Shown here in pieces: positions 63,358-64,000 of a stretch of 64,000 bases of DNA (the first letter of the stretch is position 1; every line of letters starts with the position of its first letter). The notes under the pieces are model-generated. The model ran no database searches, was not told the origin of the DNA, and saw only the letters and a list, made by a program, of their open reading frames with translations. The stretch is from positions 124,001 through 188,000 of the forward strand of contig NZ_FNGY01000011.1 of NCBI RefSeq assembly GCF_900103665.1, given 5' to 3'. This DNA comes from Pedobacter steynii (lineage in GTDB: Bacteria; Bacteroidota; Bacteroidia; Sphingobacteriales; Sphingobacteriaceae). Both the position numbers and the translations under genes were made by a program.

Positions 63358-64000
63358 ATGAGGTATACATTAGAAGTACAGAAATTATTAAACCGTGCAA
63401 ACCAGGAAAATATTCATCCAAAGGATGCAGGAAAACTATTGGTCCAGGCGATCCAGATTGCCGATGCGAACGAAGATGTGGAGTTGGGATACGAATTGCG
63501 GTCGGACTTAATGGATAAAGAATGGGGTCTGTCTGACAGAACAGAATTCGTAAGCCTTTTCAGCTGGATGTTAAATGCCTATGATGCCGACCCTGAAAAC
63601 TACGAGATAGAAGACCTGCTTTGGAAATACAAATGGATCATTAATGAGTTGTATTCCAATCCAGATGTTCCATTGGAGCAAATCGAGCTCGTTCTTGAGG
63701 ATTATAAGCGCAGGTTGGAAGAGAAAGGCCTGGGCATTCGTTCTTATTATTCCAAACAGCTAAACGAAGCCTTGTATCAGCAGGACGCGGCTAAAAGCAC
63801 GACCTTTCTTGATCTGGTCAATGCAGTGCCCAGAGATGAATTGAGCGACTGTAACGCTTGTGAGATGGATACAGAGGTGACTTACCTGATCAATGAAGGT
63901 GATTTTGGCAATGCTTACACCAAAGCCCTTCCCCTGCTTCAAAAACAGTTTACCTGTGCCCATGTACCGGTGATTACTTTCTGTCAGCTTTGCTACATGG
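63358..64000 (+). CDS. Third protein of the Sel1/Hsp90-like cassette (partial)
   Basis: The ATG at 63358 starts a frame that is still open at the window edge (214 complete codons visible). Not recognised as a named family. The visible part is helical and repeat-like (LLNRANQENIHPKDAGKLLVQAIQIADANEDVELGYELRSDL, then FVSLFSWMLNAYDADPENYEIEDLLWKYKWI), typical of TPR-type helical pairs. A Cys-rich stretch follows (SDCNACEMD, then TCAHVPVITFCQLCYM), which could bind metal. It begins 7 bases after the Hsp90-like stop and belongs to the same operon. Confidence 0.75.
   Translation, partial: MRYTLEVQKLLNRANQENIHPKDAGKLLVQAIQIADANEDVELGYELRSDLMDKEWGLSDRTEFVSLFSWMLNAYDADPENYEIEDLLWKYKWIINELYSNPDVPLEQIELVLEDYKRRLEEKGLGIRSYYSKQLNEALYQQDAAKSTTFLDLVNAVPRDELSDCNACEMDTEVTYLINEGDFGNAYTKALPLLQKQFTCAHVPVITFCQLCYM

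Noticed and set aside
1..64000. tRNA or rRNA genes
   Set aside because: Reading the gaps by eye showed no cloverleaf or rRNA-like stretch; nearly all space is filled by coding regions. A dedicated tRNA scan was not possible.

Overview
The window is a stretch of Bacteroidota chromosome, most like Sphingobacteriaceae (Pedobacter or a relative). The evidence is a SusC/SusD pair, many lipoproteins with short signal peptides ending in Cys, Bacteroidota-type promoters (-33 TTG, -7 TAnnTTTG), few Shine-Dalgarno sequences, a TamB/TamL pair, a HmuY/HmuR haem locus, and a topoisomerase IV A subunit with a long acidic tail. I found no rRNA, tRNA or CRISPR array and no intact mobile element. Both window edges cut a gene: ispG on the left, and the third gene of a Sel1/Hsp90-like cassette on the right.

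1-6.6 kb: a minus-strand run of SDR, PspC protein, LiaF-like membrane protein and GYF-RDD membrane protein leads into ispG. A plus-strand MlaE/MlaF lipid transporter and an rRNA-type methyltransferase follow. 6.6-14.4 kb: a complete haem-uptake locus on the minus strand in two transcription units. hmuR-hmuY code for the outer-membrane receptor and a surface haem-binding lipoprotein; hmuT-U-V-S code for the periplasmic binding protein, permease, ATPase and a haem-utilisation protein. Three copies of an operator-like motif surround the hmuR promoter. 14.5-22.4 kb: an unknown lipoprotein, a DUF6702/HupE-like divergent pair, an M1 peptidase, and small redox and regulatory genes (DUF1772, NAD(P)-binding, AraC, HxlR, SnoaL-like). 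22.5-24.3 kb: a NuiA-like nuclease inhibitor next to an exported DNA/RNA non-specific endonuclease.

24.3-38.7 kb: the topoisomerase IV subunits (parC and parE, both minus strand) bracket cdd on the minus strand and a plus-strand envelope block of tamB, tamL and a YihY family gene. parC ends in QLGLF, a match to the sliding-clamp-binding consensus. 38.8-44.6 kb: two transporters, an RhlE-type DEAD-box helicase, then a 0.5-kb gap with a large nested hairpin and a decayed pentapeptide-repeat gene, then two BON-domain genes closed by a second, related nested hairpin. 44.7-47 kb: a desaturase, a cupin and two orphan genes. 47.2-52 kb: a regulatory island with a lone receiver, a PAS/HisKA protein without an ATPase domain, and a small HTH regulator divergent from an operon of unknown proteins that share a repeated motif. 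That operon's promoter lies inside a palindrome. A sigma factor and a zinc-finger anti-sigma protein close the island. 52-58.5 kb: an alpha/beta hydrolase and a SusCD transport pair. 58.7-64 kb: a small membrane ORF and the Sel1-repeat / Hsp90-like / third-protein cassette, which is the best candidate here for an uncharacterised system.

Gene starts were checked by reading codons. Several lie inside longer open frames or use TTG or GTG, as noted per gene. Family calls rest on motif recognition; no database search was run.
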